From Hyphomicrobiales bacterium (GTDB taxonomy: Bacteria > Pseudomonadota > Alphaproteobacteria > Rhizobiales > OSC116), in contig NVUH01000014.1 of the NCBI GenBank assembly GCA_002401855.1, forward strand, positions 17,013-81,012: DNA of 64,000 bases, read 5' to 3'. The notes under the pieces are model-generated. The model saw nothing but the letters and a program-made list of their open reading frames with translations, had not been told where the DNA came from and did not search any database. Positions 1-7,766 of the stretch are shown one piece after another (within the stretch, counting starts at the first letter, position 1; each line of letters opens with the position of its first letter). The position numbers and the translations under genes are program-made.

Positions 1-81
1 GCATTGGGTTTTGACACTGCTGGCGAAATTGAGCATGAGCCGGGCTATGCCGTCAGATTTTATCGACATTCTACAAAATAA
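1..81 (+). CDS. C-terminus of an unidentified gene (cut by window edge)
   Basis: An open frame enters from the left edge and stops at TAA 79-81, giving about 26 residues that end in VRFYRHSTK. I do not recognise the protein. It ends 10 bases before the xthA start, so the two genes are probably cotranscribed. Confidence 0.45.
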   Translation, partial: ALGFDTAGEIEHEPGYAVRFYRHSTK

Positions 82-91
82 TAGGAAAACC

Positions 92-889
92 ATGAAAATA
101 GTCAGCTGGAATGTAAACTCTATCAATGTGCGCCACCCCAATGTCGCTAAATTTTTAAAACAGGTTGAACCCGATATCTTGCTAATGCAAGAGTTGAAAA
201 TGACCGATGAAAAATTCCCGCGCGAGGTCTTTGAAGATTTGGGCTATAATGTCGCCACCCACGGCCAAAAAACCTATAATGGTGTGGCAATTCTATCCAA
301 ACACCCGATTGACGAAGTGATCACCGGCCTGCCGTTTTTAATCGAAGGCGATGAAGATGAGCAAAGCCGCTATATTGAAGCGGTGATCAGCTTTGGTGAT
401 GAAGCCATTCGTGTCGCCTCGATATATTTGCCAAATGGCAACCCTGTTGACGATGGCAGTGACAAATACCCTTATAAATTACGCTGGTTTGATCGTTTAA
501 TCGCCCATGCCGAACAGCTTTTAACTTATGAAGAAAAATTGCTGTTAGGTGGCGATTACAACATCATACCCAATGATGATGATGTTTGGGATGCGCAAAG
601 ATGGCGTGGTGATGCGCTTATCCTGCCACAAACCCGCGCAAAATTTAGAAAATTGCAAAATTTGGGTTTTACTGATTGCTTTGTAACCGCCATTGCCGAG
701 CCGCATCAATATACATTTTGGGATTATCAAGCAGGCGCCTGGCCAAAAAACCACGGCATTCGCATTGATCATCTGTTGGTTTCGGCGCAATTGGCCGATT
801 GCTTGAGTAAAGTGCAGATTGAAAGCTACACGCGTGATTGGGAAAAACCATCTGACCATGTGCCAATTATGGCTACTTTTGATTTTTAA
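92..889 (+). CDS. xthA: Exodeoxyribonuclease III (AP endonuclease)
   Basis: The 265-residue protein is an exonuclease III of the endonuclease/exonuclease/phosphatase fold, which incises DNA at abasic sites and trims 3' ends in base-excision repair. The family's metal and catalytic motifs are visible: the MQELK glutamate near residue 34, YLPNG near 112, GGDYN with Asp155 and Asn157, and the final SDHVP with His256. I chose ATG 92 rather than the longer frame from 11 because AGGAAAA lies just upstream and the conserved domain starts directly at MKIVSWN. The length is typical. A DUF1801-like gene follows after 12 bases, which suggests one operon. Confidence 0.93.
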   Translation: MKIVSWNVNSINVRHPNVAKFLKQVEPDILLMQELKMTDEKFPREVFEDLGYNVATHGQKTYNGVAILSKHPIDEVITGLPFLIEGDEDEQSRYIEAVISFGDEAIRVASIYLPNGNPVDDGSDKYPYKLRWFDRLIAHAEQLLTYEEKLLLGGDYNIIPNDDDVWDAQRWRGDALILPQTRAKFRKLQNLGFTDCFVTAIAEPHQYTFWDYQAGAWPKNHGIRIDHLLVSAQLADCLSKVQIESYTRDWEKPSDHVPIMATFDF

Positions 890-901
890 AGGAAAATTTT
901 A

Positions 902-1303
902 ATGTCTAACGACATAGCAAAATTTTGCACCATGGTTGAGGATAGGTTTACCCCAACCATTAAGGCTCTGGCTAATATAATCCTACAAAATGATGCGGCG
1001 GCCATAAGATCCATCGGCAAAATGATGAGCAGTGATGCTTTGTTATATTGCCAGCAAGATATAATGAAATATGCCATAACCTGCCATGCCAAGCATATCA
1101 GCCTGCACCTCATGCCCATCTATTGTTATGCAGACATTCATACCAAATATAAAAACCTCATCAAAGCTGGTAAATTTCAAAAAGGCTGTATAAATTTTAG
1201 CAATTTAGATGACATTCCGCTGATGGAAATTGGTCAGATGATTGTTGAATGTGCCGCCAAGCCCTACCCAACTCAATATCAATTGGATCGCCTGCTAAAA
1301 TAG
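902..1303 (+). CDS. DUF1801 (YdhG-like) family protein
   Basis: This 133-residue soluble protein resembles the DUF1801 family. The central HISLHLMP strand, the HTKYKNLI helix and the KGCINFSNLDD segment followed by PLMEIGQMI match its usual order. Family members bind small ligands or have no known role, so no function is assigned. It follows xthA by 12 bases with AAGGAAAA upstream of the start, so it is probably cotranscribed. No signal peptide or membrane segment is seen. Confidence 0.65.
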   Translation: MSNDIAKFCTMVEDRFTPTIKALANIILQNDAAAIRSIGKMMSSDALLYCQQDIMKYAITCHAKHISLHLMPIYCYADIHTKYKNLIKAGKFQKGCINFSNLDDIPLMEIGQMIVECAAKPYPTQYQLDRLLK

Positions 1304-1333
1304 CAAAAAGGCGACAGTGTTAACTGCCGCCTT
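1304..1333 (-). terminator. Rho-independent terminator of the Gln/Ala-repeat gene
   Basis: A hairpin at 1308-1333 has an 11-position stem with one mismatch and a 4-base loop. On the minus strand it is followed by five T. It lies between convergent genes and fits the minus-strand gene ending at 1367. Confidence 0.65.
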
Positions 1334-1366
1334 CCCGTTCATTCACTACATTTAGTCATGTAGATA

Positions 1367-1990
1367 TTACCAATTGCCATTCTTAGAATGGCCCCCATTC
1401 TTGGTATTTCCCCCACCATTTTTAGAGTGACCACCGTTTTTGGAATGGTCGCCTCCATTACCACTGCAGTTACAAACTGCGTGATTAAAGCCGCCACTAC
1501 CACTATGATAATCACTCATAATGCTGAAACTGGCTTGAGCCTGATGTTGTACCTGTGTTTGCGATTGAAATTGGGCTTGTACTTGATATTGAGCTTGCAC
1601 TTGGGTCTGATACTGAGCCTGTGCTTGAGCTTGATAATGCGCTTGCATTTGCGCTTGATACTGAGCCTGTGCTTGGGCTTGATATTGGGCTTGTGTTTGT
1701 GCTTGATATTGAGCCTGAGCTTGATATTGAGCCTGTGCCATATACTGGCCTTGTGCCAGATATTGATCTTGGCAAATGTTCCACCCATTTGAATGTGCCC
1801 ATGCCGCACCACCATCAGCACCATGTGCTGCATTCAGCTCAAAACAAAGTTCTGCGCTGCCGCCATTTTTGCCCCAAACAGTATCATTGGGAATATCGCC
1901 TGCAAAAACCAAACCGGCTGTCATTGGCACGATGGCCCAAACCGCTAATAATTTAACCAAAGCATTATTTTTATATTTTGAAATCATCAT
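1367..1990 (-). CDS. Exported Gln/Ala-repeat protein with Gly/Asn/Lys-rich tail
   Basis: The 207-residue protein starts with a clear Sec signal peptide (basic start, hydrophobic core at 12-28, likely cleavage after VFA30). A short region with Cys49 and Cys73 follows. Residues 78-152 are low-complexity repeats of the AQYQAQ type, made almost only of Ala, Gln and Tyr with a few Met, His, Val and Phe. The tail (160-207) is Gly/Ser/Asn/His rich, has a CNC pair at 173-175 and repeats KNGG. I recognise no family. The Gln/Tyr repeats recall fibre-forming or prion-like sequences and the tail could be a surface or metal-binding region, but both are guesses. It lies about 600 bases from the prophage end and has its own terminator. 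Confidence 0.75.
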   Translation of the reverse strand: MMISKYKNNALVKLLAVWAIVPMTAGLVFAGDIPNDTVWGKNGGSAELCFELNAAHGADGGAAWAHSNGWNICQDQYLAQGQYMAQAQYQAQAQYQAQTQAQYQAQAQAQYQAQMQAHYQAQAQAQYQTQVQAQYQVQAQFQSQTQVQHQAQASFSIMSDYHSGSGGFNHAVCNCSGNGGDHSKNGGHSKNGGGNTKNGGHSKNGNW

Positions 1991-2595
1991 TATTCACTCA
2001 ATACTGTTGATGTGTATGAATGAATTATTAACCTATAACCGCTCGCAAACCTAGAAAAAGAGCTAAATATAGTTAAAATTTTAGGTAAATTGCAAGCGCT
2101 TTAATAAATGCAAAAAGCCGACAACAAGCACAATGGGGGACAAAGACTCACTGTCGACTAAATGTCCGAATGAACGGTGAGGCCAATTTATATTTTAAGG
2201 TTAATATTATCAATTATACTAAAGGTGTATGCTGGTGAAGAATTAACTTTAAAGGGGGGAACCGTAAGCTTCTCCACCAGCCCTCATTAAGAGTGTGTTA
2301 ACAATTGCATAAAAACCCGCACATTAAAATTAGACAATATATGCTGTTCTTTAGTAGAATATATACTTGAAATAAAACTAATTACTTTTAATAACAGTAA
2401 CTTATACTAATGTATAATTAGCAAAACTCACGAAAACCTTAGCCCCACTAGAAGCCAAAGCCATTTAAGTGTAATTATAGTGGGGTTAATTATTTTTTGT
2501 GTATAAAATCTAAAACACAGCCCAACCAAAGCCAAATCATAAATTTGACTTCACACCATGTTCTATACATCGCAAATGGTTGGAAACATCTCAAC
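1991..2595. other. About 600 bases without a gene
   Basis: No credible coding frame is present on either strand. The stretch holds the presumed promoter of the minus-strand gene ending at 1990 and an imperfect inverted repeat: GCTGGTG at 2231-2237 pairs with CACCAGC at 2275-2281 around a loop containing GGGGGG. I see no matching known RNA. The right end abuts the prophage attachment site. Confidence 0.4.
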
Positions 2596-2614
2596 TGGTA
2601 CGCCCTAGGAGAAT
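2596..2614. repeat. attL core
   Basis: The sequence TGGTACGCCCTAGG followed by A and GAAT matches the 3' end of tRNA-Glu at 42072-42090 at 18 of 19 positions. Downstream of the mismatch-containing block the similarity to the tRNA is lost, as expected for the displaced copy of an attachment core. Confidence 0.85.
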
Positions 2615-2668
2615 ATCAATTCGAATCACTTCATAATAAATCAATGACTTAGGTAATTTTCAGCAACA

Positions 2669-2706
2669 AAAACCACCCAAAAAACCACCCAAAAAATATC
2701 ACAATT
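2669..2706. repeat. Left-end repeats, candidate integrase arm sites
   Basis: Two tandem copies of an AACCACCCAAAA-type unit are followed by a 17-base sequence at 2690-2706 (CAAAAAATATCACAATT) that recurs exactly at 41946-41962 beside the integrase gene, in the same orientation. Lambda-type integrases bind such arm sites on both sides of the core. Confidence 0.6.
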
Positions 2707-2713
2707 TCTAGCC

Positions 2714-3058
2714 CTATTCACCTTCAACATAGGCATAAACAATTTCCGCCTGCGGAACTGCCCCACTTGGCATAATTTTATTCTTAAAATACCCGTCCCC
2801 AATTCGCGCAATATCACCCAAATAAAAATCAGCCTCAATAAATATAAAACTATACCCATTGCATCTTTTACACCTAAAGGCGCGTGGTTTTAAATTCATG
2901 CCAAAATGCATTTGGTCGCCAAACCGCTTCAAAAAAAACTCGATATTCATCGGTTTCAAAATCCAACAATCTTGGCACATAATAAAAACCTCATGGTTTC
3001 CATTTAAGAGTGGCGATAACATTTGTTGTTTTCTATTGGTGCGTATTTTATCCATCAC
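2714..3058 (-). CDS. Zinc-ribbon protein of unknown function (phage left end)
   Basis: The 114-residue protein has two CxxC pairs (Cys28/31 and Cys63/66) spaced like a zinc ribbon, then an FIFIEADFYLGD segment. The neighbour encoded just upstream has the same layout (CxxC, about 31 residues, CxxC), so the two look like diverged paralogues. Their genes overlap by 4 bases. They are the last genes before attL and lie beyond the late-operon terminator, a usual place for lysogenic cargo genes. No function is assigned. Confidence 0.65.
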   Translation of the reverse strand: MMDKIRTNRKQQMLSPLLNGNHEVFIMCQDCWILKPMNIEFFLKRFGDQMHFGMNLKPRAFRCKRCNGYSFIFIEADFYLGDIARIGDGYFKNKIMPSGAVPQAEIVYAYVEGE

Positions 3059-3534
3059 CCATCAACCTCATAAGGCCTAACAACCCAACTAAAGTTTTTC
3101 TCTCCGCATTTTATGCATTTAAATCGCCTCAGCAACGCCTCAGCCTGCACAACGCTTAAATCACCATAAAGCCGCATCCCCTCCCCCAAATCAAACGGTT
3201 TACTGGTCATGCAAGTAAAGCAATGCAGGCTCACGCTAGCCCGGTCAGTTTTCATATCTGACCAATGAAATATCGTTTTTTCAGCATTTTTCATTTGAGA
3301 ACAAATAAAGAACACGTAAAATAAAGTCAATTGAACTTTAGACACAAAAAAAGCGGCCAAGGTGTCACCCTTGACCGCACATCTTGTCTCATTTTTGTTA
3401 ATTTCCGACCATCCGTCCACTGTATCTGCGCCCCATACTATGTTGATATGGCAATCTGTGCATCCCGCACGTAACAGAGTGGCCTTGCCCTCCTTAAAGA
3501 AATCCAGCAAGCCTATTTTCTTAACACACATCAT
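3055..3534 (-). CDS. Zinc-ribbon ORF that reads through a terminator; probably two genes
   Basis: The frame codes for 159 residues but appears composite. The first 60 residues start on an ATG that overlaps the Rz1 stop (TAATG), which argues for translational coupling; they include a CTDCH motif. The frame then runs through a strong terminator hairpin at 3353-3378 whose T-run encodes FF. Residues 81-159, from ATG 3294, form a compact zinc ribbon (CxxC pairs about 31 residues apart) like the downstream protein, and a good promoter sits directly before that ATG. I think the zinc-ribbon gene is 3055-3294 and the upstream part is a short lysis-operon ORF that happens to stay open. No function is known for either. 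Confidence 0.55.
   Translation of the reverse strand: MMCVKKIGLLDFFKEGKATLLRAGCTDCHINIVWGADTVDGWSEINKNETRCAVKGDTLAAFFVSKVQLTLFYVFFICSQMKNAEKTIFHWSDMKTDRASVSLHCFTCMTSKPFDLGEGMRLYGDLSVVQAEALLRRFKCIKCGEKNFSWVVRPYEVDG
3302..3330 (-). promoter_or_regulatory. Promoter for the zinc-ribbon cargo pair
   Basis: On the minus strand TTGACT (3330-3325) is followed after 17 bases by TATTTG (3307-3302). The start site would fall at about 3296, on or next to ATG 3294, so the message would be leaderless or nearly so. It lies directly downstream of the late terminator. Confidence 0.5.
3346..3378 (-). terminator. Terminator after the lysis genes
   Basis: The hairpin at 3353-3378 has a 10-base stem (one G-U pair) and is followed on the minus strand by seven T (3352-3346). 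It is the probable end of the late operon, although an open frame crosses it. Confidence 0.75.
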
Positions 3535-3767
3535 TAACCTGATTTAATAATGCGCTGCAACGCCTCAACCCTGCGAGCGCAAACACTATATGCAATTGCC
3601 AAAGCCGCCACCTGTGTCATAACCTTGCCAGGTTTAAACTTAAACTGTTTGCAAGGCTCACTCAGTGGTTTTTCAAGTTTTACGCTACTTGCTCGAGTCG
3701 GCATAGTTTGACAGCTTGTCAGCATCAGCCCCATCAATAACACAAGCATAATCATTAAATTCTTCAT
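3534..3767 (-). CDS. Outer-membrane spanin lipoprotein (Rz1-like)
   Basis: The 77-residue product begins with a short lipoprotein signal ending in a LTSC lipobox, so Cys19 would be lipidated and the mature part anchored in the outer membrane. Its gene overlaps the 3' end of the inner-membrane spanin gene in another reading frame, the classical Rz/Rz1 arrangement. The pair joins inner and outer membranes to complete lysis in Gram-negative hosts. The assignment rests on lipobox, size and position. Confidence 0.75.
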   Translation of the reverse strand: MKNLMIMLVLLMGLMLTSCQTMPTRASSVKLEKPLSEPCKQFKFKPGKVMTQVAALAIAYSVCARRVEALQRIIKSG

Positions 3768-3987
3768 AGGATTGTTTCCTTAGCTTATCGGCGTTTATCA
3801 CGACTTGTTTATGATCTTTATTTTGATATTTATTAATCTCGTTCTGCACCGCCGCCGCTAATTTATATGGCTCACGCCCATGGCTAATGCCTGTGTAATA
3901 GGCAATAAAACAAGCCGCCCCCCCAACCAGAAACCATTTTGGAATCCATCTTAGGGCGGAAATGAAAAAGCTATATGCCATGCTCAT
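3685..3987 (-). CDS. Inner-membrane spanin (Rz-like)
   Basis: From ATG 3987 the product has 100 residues with one N-terminal membrane segment (about 14-32) and a charged, helical periplasmic part, as in Rz-type spanins. The start overlaps the end of the endolysin gene, and the last 83 bases overlap the Rz1-like gene out of frame. A longer frame from 4032 exists but its extra Cys-rich start lies inside the endolysin gene and is unlikely. Confidence 0.7.
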   Translation of the reverse strand: MSMAYSFFISALRWIPKWFLVGGAACFIAYYTGISHGREPYKLAAAVQNEINKYQNKDHKQVVINADKLRKQSYEEFNDYACVIDGADADKLSNYADSSK

Positions 3988-4642
3988 CCACCTTCTTGCC
4001 GCGCTCATGCATAATAAACAAAAACACCCCAACCAAGCCCAAAATCACCAACATCGGCATCGCGCCTGCCTCAGTCAACCCGCCAATTTTATCGGCCAAA
4101 TCTCCACCTTTTTTAGTGATGGCCGTTACTTTATCAATAGCCTTGCCAATATTATCAGATTGGCTAACAATAGCGCCCAACGAGCCAAAACCAGCCGCCC
4201 AATTAGTTTTGCTGGTAAGTCTGGTTTTCGGCAAACGATAGCCCAACAATCTAGATTTTGGATATTTGCTAACATTCACTTCATTGCCTTGGTTGCCACT
4301 TAAACAATAAATATAATCCTCATCCTCACCCTTATAAAACCCAACATGAGCCTTCCAAGAATTTCTATTTTCACGCCAAAAAACCACAATGCAGCCAACA
4401 ACAGGCACATCAATCCCCCGTCCCCATTTAAGGTAAGATCGGGCATTTAAAGCCTTAGTGCTTGCAATACCAGCATTTTCAAGGCAAGAGCCAACAAAAG
4501 CCGCGCACCATGCGGTTTCGTCATTCTTCACCTCATCATGCTCCACATCGGCAAAATACCCCACCACAAGCGGGTTATGTTCCTTGCCTTTAATCTCTTT
4601 CACACCCAAACGAGATTCCGCAATTTTCATCCATTTTTGCAT
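3971..4642 (-). CDS. Membrane-tethered endolysin, TIGR02594 (NlpC/P60-CHAP) type
   Basis: The 223-residue protein matches the TIGR02594 type of papain-like peptidoglycan hydrolase. The N-terminal IAESRLGVKEIKG segment, the nucleophile region TAWCAAFV (Cys46), WGRGI and the HVGFY histidine (His99) are all visible. Unusually for such an enzyme, residues 195-211 form a hydrophobic, probably membrane-spanning segment followed by a charged tail, so it may be a C-terminally anchored lysin or carry holin-like properties. GGAG precedes ATG 4642, so I prefer it to GTG 4654. A terminator-like hairpin lies just upstream and the spanin genes follow with overlap. No separate holin is evident next to it. 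Confidence 0.8.
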   Translation of the reverse strand: MQKWMKIAESRLGVKEIKGKEHNPLVVGYFADVEHDEVKNDETAWCAAFVGSCLENAGIASTKALNARSYLKWGRGIDVPVVGCIVVFWRENRNSWKAHVGFYKGEDEDYIYCLSGNQGNEVNVSKYPKSRLLGYRLPKTRLTSKTNWAAGFGSLGAIVSQSDNIGKAIDKVTAITKKGGDLADKIGGLTEAGAMPMLVILGLVGVFLFIMHERGKKVDEHGI

Positions 4643-4654
4643 TATATTCTCCAC

Positions 4655-4679
4655 AAAAAAAGCCGCTCAAAAGCAGCTT
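4655..4679 (-). terminator. Terminator-like hairpin before the endolysin gene
   Basis: A 7-base stem (4660-4679) is followed on the minus strand by seven T that end about 12 bases before the endolysin start. It lies inside the late operon, so it must be leaky or antiterminated if the operon is one transcript. Confidence 0.6.
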
Positions 4680-4714
4680 GTTAATTAATAATTTTTCACC
4701 CGGCTTAAGTTGCC

Positions 4715-5125
4715 TCAAAAACAATCAAACCCAACACCGCTAGGCAACCCATCAAAACCAATAATAGGGTCACCCGTTATCGCCGTTGTGGTTACGCTCG
4801 CGCAATGCGCAGCATGCTCGCCATTTTCCGTGTCACAGCAATATTTAAGCTGGGTAAATGCCTCAATTCCCGCTATATGTTCGTTTGAATGCAACATTAG
4901 CCAAAAATCACTTTTAACCAGCCGTGGGGTGGTGATAACAGGGTTTTCGGGGTCGCTTCGGTCAGCCACTTCATCATGAGTGATCGCAGTAAGTTCAAAA
5001 AAACCACATTGCGGCGGCGCTTTAAACTGCTCTATAGCATCTTGGTCAACGTAAGTCATACCTTGCCCCGAGAGCAAAGTTATCATCGCCGCCCTATCAG
5101 CAGCGTTTATAATACAAGCCATCAT
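4715..5125 (-). CDS. Tail-region protein of unknown function
   Basis: From ATG 5125, which overlaps the stop of the fibre gene upstream (ATGA), the product has 136 residues with several Cys (CGFF, CCDTE, HCAS) and no membrane segment. The position between a tail-fibre gene and the lysis genes suggests a fibre accessory or chaperone. I do not recognise a family. Confidence 0.6.
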   Translation of the reverse strand: MMACIINAADRAAMITLLSGQGMTYVDQDAIEQFKAPPQCGFFELTAITHDEVADRSDPENPVITTPRLVKSDFWLMLHSNEHIAGIEAFTQLKYCCDTENGEHAAHCASVTTTAITGDPIIGFDGLPSGVGFDCF

Positions 5126-6429
5126 GTCGTTAACTCCACGCATATAGCGTCATCTAAAGCTATGCCGTAAAGAACAGATTTTTTAAAATTAGCTATAATT
5201 TGTTCGGCATTATTATGATGGGAGCTACCGAAGTTGATTTGCGCATAGTCGGTGTCCCGACTTAGCCGAGGCAATAGTTGAGTACCCGCCAATACGCCAT
5301 TTATAAAAATTTTAACTTTCCCATCAGATATTGTTAAAAGTGTTTTTAAATTACCTGTAGAAATAGGAATATGTGTTGGAAAAAAGGAAAATTCAGCATT
5401 TTGCTCAACATCAATATATGCAATATTGTCGCTAGCATCTAGCCTTCTGAACGATATTAGATTGGAATTAGCACCACTAAATTCCAGTATGATGCTTCCT
5501 TGAATTTCACCAAAACTTAAAAGATTAAACTCAGTGTATAGACTTAATTGAGTTAACTTAAATTCACTAATGTCATCACTCACATTAATGGCGGCGCTGG
5601 TTCCTGTTACGCCTTCGCCCGTCATTACAGGATCATTAGCATATGAACCAATTTCAAGTTGTGGGGCAGCAAAACGAATTGTCGTGTCAATGCTTTCACC
5701 ATCTAATACGGTTGCGTAAAACGATCTTATAAGCTGCTCTATATCTCCTGTTTTGGTTAAGGTGTATGTGGTGTCATATCTTGTTAACTCATCAGTTTCA
5801 TCATTGAACGATTGAATTACTGAATGTGAAATAGAACCATCGATAGTTGAGCTTTCGGCTACCTGTAGAGGTACACTTGAGCCATTAGAGACATCTGGCT
5901 TATCACCTATAGTTTTTCTATAAAGTGAGGCTGTATATGCCTCACCTGCCGCACCAACTGTAGGATGACCCATATATATGTAAGGGTATTTGGTATCCCC
6001 AACGGCTGTAAGAACTATGCGTATATCTATCGTTGGCAAACCATTTTCAGAACCGATGGCAACTACAAACACCTGATCAACCCAATTGGCTTGATAGCCC
6101 CACCCAGTAGGCAACCGGCCGACACCGCCATTAGTAACCTCACCAACAACAGCGCCTTGCAGGCCTGTGCTTGGGATAAGGTTGGTAATTACTGGGCTAA
6201 CCTTCATACCTAAATTTGTTTGTGCCACCGCATTAGGTGGGAAAGTGTGATATACACCAGAAGCATCGACCATTAAAGTTTCAGAGGCACGAGTATAATC
6301 TAATTCATCAACAATATGCCCCTTGCCAGCCGCATCAGCAACAATGTCACGCGGAAAATCAAAATTAACCAACCCACCATGCTGCTCCAAATGTAGTTTT
6401 GCCGCCACCACAGCGTCCATAACACTCAT
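5122..6429 (-). CDS. Tail fibre or receptor-binding protein with beta-sandwich (LamG-like) C-terminus
   Basis: The 435-residue product starts at ATG 6429 behind a strong GGAGGG site. The N-terminus (MSVMDAVVAAK) is a short helix as in fibre attachment domains. The rest is beta-rich with Thr, Ser and Asn, and the last 170 residues (TEFNLLSFGEIQGSI to the ITIS-like KIFINGVLAG and FGSSHHN segments) look like a concanavalin/LamG fold, which often binds glycans. It lies in the fibre cluster downstream of the tail-tip gene. Specificity cannot be read from the sequence. Confidence 0.65.
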   Translation of the reverse strand: MSVMDAVVAAKLHLEQHGGLVNFDFPRDIVADAAGKGHIVDELDYTRASETLMVDASGVYHTFPPNAVAQTNLGMKVSPVITNLIPSTGLQGAVVGEVTNGGVGRLPTGWGYQANWVDQVFVVAIGSENGLPTIDIRIVLTAVGDTKYPYIYMGHPTVGAAGEAYTASLYRKTIGDKPDVSNGSSVPLQVAESSTIDGSISHSVIQSFNDETDELTRYDTTYTLTKTGDIEQLIRSFYATVLDGESIDTTIRFAAPQLEIGSYANDPVMTGEGVTGTSAAINVSDDISEFKLTQLSLYTEFNLLSFGEIQGSIILEFSGANSNLISFRRLDASDNIAYIDVEQNAEFSFFPTHIPISTGNLKTLLTISDGKVKIFINGVLAGTQLLPRLSRDTDYAQINFGSSHHNNAEQIIANFKKSVLYGIALDDAICVELTT

Positions 6430-6674
6430 AATTCCCTCCAATACACAATATCATTTTCAGCACCGTAAATATAAAGCGTTTCAGCCGCAGTTACGTTGTT
6501 AAGCTTTTCATTCAACGCCATAATTTTAATCTCTTTAGTGTCATCAGCCGCACCAACAACAATACAATATTTAAGCTGATGCGGGTTATTCGTGTTTTCC
6601 AGCACACCAAGGCCAGTCACAGGAAATTCTTGCCAAACACCTGTCTCAGCCAATGTCATTTTAAAAGTTGCCAT
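6426..6674 (-). CDS. Small tail-fibre-cluster protein
   Basis: This 82-residue protein is beta-rich, with no signal or membrane segment. Its stop overlaps the start of the large fibre gene, so the two are translationally coupled. A small fibre-assembly or capping role is possible, but I recognise no family. Confidence 0.6.
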   Translation of the reverse strand: MATFKMTLAETGVWQEFPVTGLGVLENTNNPHQLKYCIVVGAADDTKEIKIMALNEKLNNVTAAETLYIYGAENDIVYWREL

Positions 6675-6675
6675 T

Positions 6676-6966
6676 TTATTTATCTTTCAAAATTTGTATA
6701 ATTTCTTTCTGAAAATCATCTTGTTTTTCAGCCTGCAGCTCAATTGCCTTTTGTATAGGGGCAAGATGCACAGCCAAATCAACACGCCTCACATAATCCC
6801 GTTTAACGTCATCAATCCGCGCATTTGTATCATCGTCTTTTCTCTCAATACGCTCATGAACATATTTAAATTTATCACTCATTGAATGGCTAATTTTCAT
6901 AAAAGCCCCAACAATCATAATTACAAAACCAATAACGCTAAACACTATCTTGTAGACATCATCCAT
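6676..6966 (-). CDS. Membrane-anchored coiled-coil protein
   Basis: The 96-residue product has one N-terminal membrane segment (about 5-23) and then a long charged helix with heptad character (HERIERKDDD, IELQAEKQDD). Such proteins occur near phage lysis or fibre genes and have been considered holin-like or spanin-like, but nothing decides this here. Confidence 0.6.
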   Translation of the reverse strand: MDDVYKIVFSVIGFVIMIVGAFMKISHSMSDKFKYVHERIERKDDDTNARIDDVKRDYVRRVDLAVHLAPIQKAIELQAEKQDDFQKEIIQILKDK

Positions 6967-6977
6967 AAAATCAACCT

Positions 6978-7202
6978 CTATAAAAACAGCAATTCATCAT
7001 CGCTTGCCACATCGCCTTTAATCAAAAAATAGTACCCATCATAAATTTCACCATCTCGGCTAATCACCACATCAGCTTCCTCACCAGTCAAATCAACCGC
7101 CATAAAAACAGCCTGTGGCACAGCCAATTTCACAACCGCAAGCGCCGCCAATTTATTCATCATAGCCGTTGCGGCAACCGTCAAATTCGGGTCTATGTCC
7201 AT
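6978..7202 (-). CDS. Small phage protein of unknown function
   Basis: This 74-residue acidic protein is predicted soluble and has no recognisable motif. It is in line with the fibre-cluster genes on the same strand. Confidence 0.5.
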   Translation of the reverse strand: MDIDPNLTVAATAMMNKLAALAVVKLAVPQAVFMAVDLTGEEADVVISRDGEIYDGYYFLIKGDVASDDELLFL

Positions 7203-7272
7203 AATTTATAACTCCAAAATAACTATAGGGTTGAACCCAGAGACCCACAATTAGCGCCTTTAAATTCGTATT

Positions 7273-7758
7273 TTATGCCTTGGTATATTTGTGAATTATT
7301 CGCCCTGCATTAAAATTTGAAGTGGAGTCTGCTAGGGTTTTAATTAGGTTGTATAGTCCCTCACCAGCCCCTCCGTCGCCATTAGTATATCGTAGATAAC
7401 ACAGATTAGCGCCAGAAATACCATTAGAAATTGCAATATCAGTTAACTGACTTAAGTTTGGTGCTGTCAAAAAATTCAATGCAATAGTGCTAATTATCGC
7501 CCCCGATGGAGCGGTTGTTAAAGCTATGTCATTGGCAGTAAAACCTTCATATTCAGTAATCCAAATATAAACCTGATTCCCGAGAAATTTTTCCCCAGGA
7601 ACAGCATATTCAGTATTAAGCGCAGCTATGTCTATAGAAGTAGAATCATCTATTCCCAAAGATTCTATAAACTGTTCGGGGTCAGATAGTGCAACTGGCC
7701 CGACAATTTCTAACGGGTTGCCATTAACCCCTTTAATTCCATTTAAGTTAAAAGTCAT
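7273..7758 (-). CDS. Probable tail-fibre or appendage protein
   Basis: This 161-residue protein is rich in Asn, Gly, Thr and Ile and starts with NLNGIKGVNGNPLE, a pattern common in phage fibre ends. It lacks Cys apart from one and has no membrane segment. The role is inferred from composition and from neighbours on both sides. Confidence 0.5.
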   Translation of the reverse strand: MTFNLNGIKGVNGNPLEIVGPVALSDPEQFIESLGIDDSTSIDIAALNTEYAVPGEKFLGNQVYIWITEYEGFTANDIALTTAPSGAIISTIALNFLTAPNLSQLTDIAISNGISGANLCYLRYTNGDGGAGEGLYNLIKTLADSTSNFNAGRIIHKYTKA

Positions 7759-7766
7759 TTTAATTC

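Noticed and set aside
1388..1956. Long Leu-rich open frames on the plus strand over the Gln/Ala-repeat gene
   Set aside because: They are the other frames of the repetitive DNA; the minus-strand frame has a signal peptide and a terminator.
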